Shown one piece after another: positions 62,090-64,000 of a stretch of 64,000 nt of DNA (position 1 is its first letter; every line of letters begins with the position of its first letter). The notes under the pieces were generated by a model that was given only the letters and a program-made list of their open reading frames with translations, did not search any database and was not told the origin of the DNA. A program made the position numbers and the translations under genes. Source of the stretch: an alpha proteobacterium AAP38 (GTDB lineage: Bacteria > Pseudomonadota > Alphaproteobacteria > Azospirillales > Azospirillaceae); the NCBI GenBank assembly GCA_001296005.1, contig LJHR01000009.1:248001-312000 (forward strand), written 5' to 3'.

Positions 62090-64000
62090 TCAGCCGTTGG
62101 TGGCAGCGCCGCGTTCCAGATCCAGGGTCATGCGCATGGACGGGTGCCCCAAACGGGCCCGGTACAGATGCACATTTTCCAGAACACGCTGAACGTAGTT
62201 CCGAGTCTCATAGATCGGCATGGTTTCGATCCAGTCGATCACATCGACTCCGGCCCCGCGTGGATCGCCATAATCACGCACCCAGCCCGCAACGCGCCCC
62301 GGCCCGGCATTGTAGGCGGCGATGGCCAGGACATAGGAGCCGCCGAACCGGTCGATCATGTCGGCCAGATAGGTGGAACCTGTCTCCACATTATAGCGGG
62401 GGTCGGCGGTCAGGCGATTGGCGGTGGTGCTGGTCTTTGGCTGCTGTTTGGCCGGTGGCTTCTTCGCCTTGGCGTCCTTGCCATTCTTGGCCGTCTTGGA
62501 TGGGGTGGCAGCGGGTTTCGCGGGGGCAGAGGCGCGGTTCACGCCTGCTGCCGTGGTCGGCATCACCTGCATCAGGCCGCGTGCGCCGGCGGAGCTGACG
62601 GCATCCGCCACGAAATTGCTTTCCTGACGGATGATGCCATGGATCAGGGCCGCCTCCGGTCGCGCCGGCGGCTTCATGTCCAGCAGCGGGAAGCCGGCAT
62701 GGCGCAGCACGAAACCATCCTGCCACGCCGCACGGGAGGTGGTGACGGCCAGATCCTTGCGTTTAAGTGCCACGGCTAGTTCACCCACCATCCGGTATTC
62801 CTCACCCGTCTTGGCGTCCAGCGACAGTTTGCGGATGAACAGGGTGGTGCGGTCGCTGTTCGCCCCCTCAATCCGGGCCAGGAGCCGGGTGACGCGGACC
62901 ATATCGCGTTTATCAAAGGCCCGGCGCTGTTCGTCCGTCGGCTCCGGCTCCACCGGCAGGGCACTGCCAGGCGGGCGTTCCAGATGGTCGGCGGCCAACA
63001 GGCCATAGAAGGTGCCGCCATAGGTGGTGGCCGTATCATACCAGGTGGCGGCGCGTTCCTTGTCGCCCATTGCCTCCAGCGCACGGCCCGCCCAATAGGC
63101 ACCGCGGGAGCGGCTGACGGGGGAACTGGTGCCCCGGAACAAGGCCTCGAAATGCTTCAGCGCCTGATCGGGCTGGTTCAGCTTGCGCAGGGCCAGCCAG
63201 CCGGCCAGGAACTCCGCCTGCGCGAAACCCAGCCCATCCCTGGTGGCGTGGCCGGACACCAGTTCATAAGCGCGGGCATATTGTTCTTTCTCCATCAACC
63301 GGCGGGCCAGGATATGGCGTTCCACCCACCAGTCAGCGGCATGGGCCTGTTCTTCTGCCGGTTTGGAGGCCAGCACCTCCATGGCGCCGTCATCCATATC
63401 TTTGCGGCGGCGCCAGCGGGTGCGGTCATACTGGAGGCCGGGATCGTTCTGCAGGCTGGCCGGCACCCGGCGCAGGGCACCGTCAACACCGGGCGATTGC
63501 GCCGCCATGGCGATGCGCGCTTCCGCCACGGCCTGACGGCCTGGATCGACCAGCGGCATGACGCGCCGCGCCTCGTCGATCCTGTCGGCCCAGATCAACT
63601 GGTCCAGGCGCGCGGCATGGTCGCTGGGGCGCAGCAGCCCGACATAGCGCTGGCGGTAATCCCGCTCCTCCTGCGCGCCGAAACTGCCATTGATATAGCG
63701 GTCGCGGATCAGCTCGATGGCCCTGTCCGACGATCCCGTCTCCATCAGCGCATCGGCATAACGGCCTAGCCCCACCAGCGTCAGCGGCGGGTTCTTCTCA
63801 AACCATTCGCGGACCTGCGCGTAGGGCATGTCCGACGGCATCTTCGCCTCGGCATTGCGGCGCAGAGCGGCCTGGTTGGGCCAGTCGGGATGACGCTTCA
63901 TGAAGCCGGTGATGGCTTCCCAACTGGCATCGGTCCCACCCTGGGTCAGGGTCATCCACAAGATCAGCTGTGAGGCCAGATCGTCCGGCGCGCGGCGGAC
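62090..64000 (-). CDS. slt: Soluble lytic murein transglycosylase, 5' end outside window
   Basis: The frame is open to the window edge, so the N-terminus is missing. At least 636 residues are visible. The superhelical N-terminal domain (TPR-like, about 60 to 430) precedes the catalytic SLT domain. The catalytic Glu is in IIRQESNF (codon 62621-62623), followed by SSAGARGLMQVMP, and AIAAYNAGPGRV near the end. It cleaves peptidoglycan to 1,6-anhydromuropeptides. Between QVMPTTA and DPRYNVETG it carries an extra Lys-, Pro- and Ala-rich stretch of about 40 residues (around 62410-62540) that I do not expect in the family. Confidence 0.92.
   Translation of the reverse strand, partial: VRRAPDDLASQLILWMTLTQGGTDASWEAITGFMKRHPDWPNQAALRRNAEAKMPSDMPYAQVREWFEKNPPLTLVGLGRYADALMETGSSDRAIELIRDRYINGSFGAQEERDYRQRYVGLLRPSDHAARLDQLIWADRIDEARRVMPLVDPGRQAVAEARIAMAAQSPGVDGALRRVPASLQNDPGLQYDRTRWRRRKDMDDGAMEVLASKPAEEQAHAADWWVERHILARRLMEKEQYARAYELVSGHATRDGLGFAQAEFLAGWLALRKLNQPDQALKHFEALFRGTSSPVSRSRGAYWAGRALEAMGDKERAATWYDTATTYGGTFYGLLAADHLERPPGSALPVEPEPTDEQRRAFDKRDMVRVTRLLARIEGANSDRTTLFIRKLSLDAKTGEEYRMVGELAVALKRKDLAVTTSRAAWQDGFVLRHAGFPLLDMKPPARPEAALIHGIIRQESNFVADAVSSAGARGLMQVMPTTAAGVNRASAPAKPAATPSKTAKNGKDAKAKKPPAKQQPKTSTTANRLTADPRYNVETGSTYLADMIDRFGGSYVLAIAAYNAGPGRVAGWVRDYGDPRGAGVDVIDWIETMPIYETRNYVQRVLENVHLYRARLGHPSMRMTLDLERGAATNG

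Overview
The window is high-GC chromosomal DNA (one hand-counted core line, 57361-57420, has 38 G/C of 60) from an alphaproteobacterium. A Rhodospirillales/Azospirillaceae-type organism is my best guess. The evidence is an NDUFA12-type complex I accessory gene, the order NDUFA12 - mlaD - DUF2155 - aat, an MmcB-family protein, LpxI instead of LpxH in lipid A synthesis, and a B12-dependent class II ribonucleotide reductase. I saw no rRNA, tRNA, CRISPR array, transposase or prophage.

Region 1 (1-12365, + strand) is one long envelope operon: pyrH(3' end)-frr-uppS-cdsA-dxr-rseP-bamA-skp-lpxD-fabZ-lpxA-lpxI-lpxB. It links ribosome recycling to isoprenoid and undecaprenyl carrier supply, CDP-diacylglycerol, outer-membrane protein assembly and lipid A synthesis. 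Most junctions are short or overlapping. A large imperfect inverted repeat lies between lpxI and lpxB. Region 2 (12362-25142) holds a triple-PAS/GGDEF/EAL protein with a degenerate GGDEF motif, recO, gltA, gltX, a ComEC-like channel without its nuclease-like domain, a GST, a divergent LysR/MFS pair and ribF. Region 3 (25149-32966) holds secreted or membrane proteins of poorly known function (TPR, VanZ, BON, helical-repeat), mmcB, a Tat-exported amidase and several striking palindromes.

Region 4 (32970-45198) holds nrdJ with two candidate NrdR boxes upstream, an MprF-like flippase domain protein, NDUFA12, mlaD, DUF2155, aat, an ABC exporter pair and a chemoreceptor. Region 5 (45199-48387) has pth and rplY. 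The rplY leader carries a promoter and a terminator-like hairpin before the start codon. Next come a dispersed palindromic repeat, an orphan Phd/YefM antitoxin and a markedly AT-rich gene (34% G+C over 47821-48000 by hand count) for a cytosolic trypsin-like protease. This protease island is the clearest foreign insertion in the window.

Region 6 (48388-64000) has two translationally coupled amidohydrolases (one without the usual metal ligands), a DsbA/FrnE-like oxidoreductase, a SYLF protein, a cobalamin lower-ligand cluster (histidine phosphatase-cobS, divergent cobT and an aldolase), purD, a TPR-protein arginine methyltransferase-like fusion, an XRE regulator with polyalanine tracts and the 5'-truncated end of a soluble lytic transglycosylase. 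The cobalamin genes fit functionally with the B12-dependent reductase.

Start codons were chosen by eye from family N-termini and Shine-Dalgarno spacing. No database or folding program was used.
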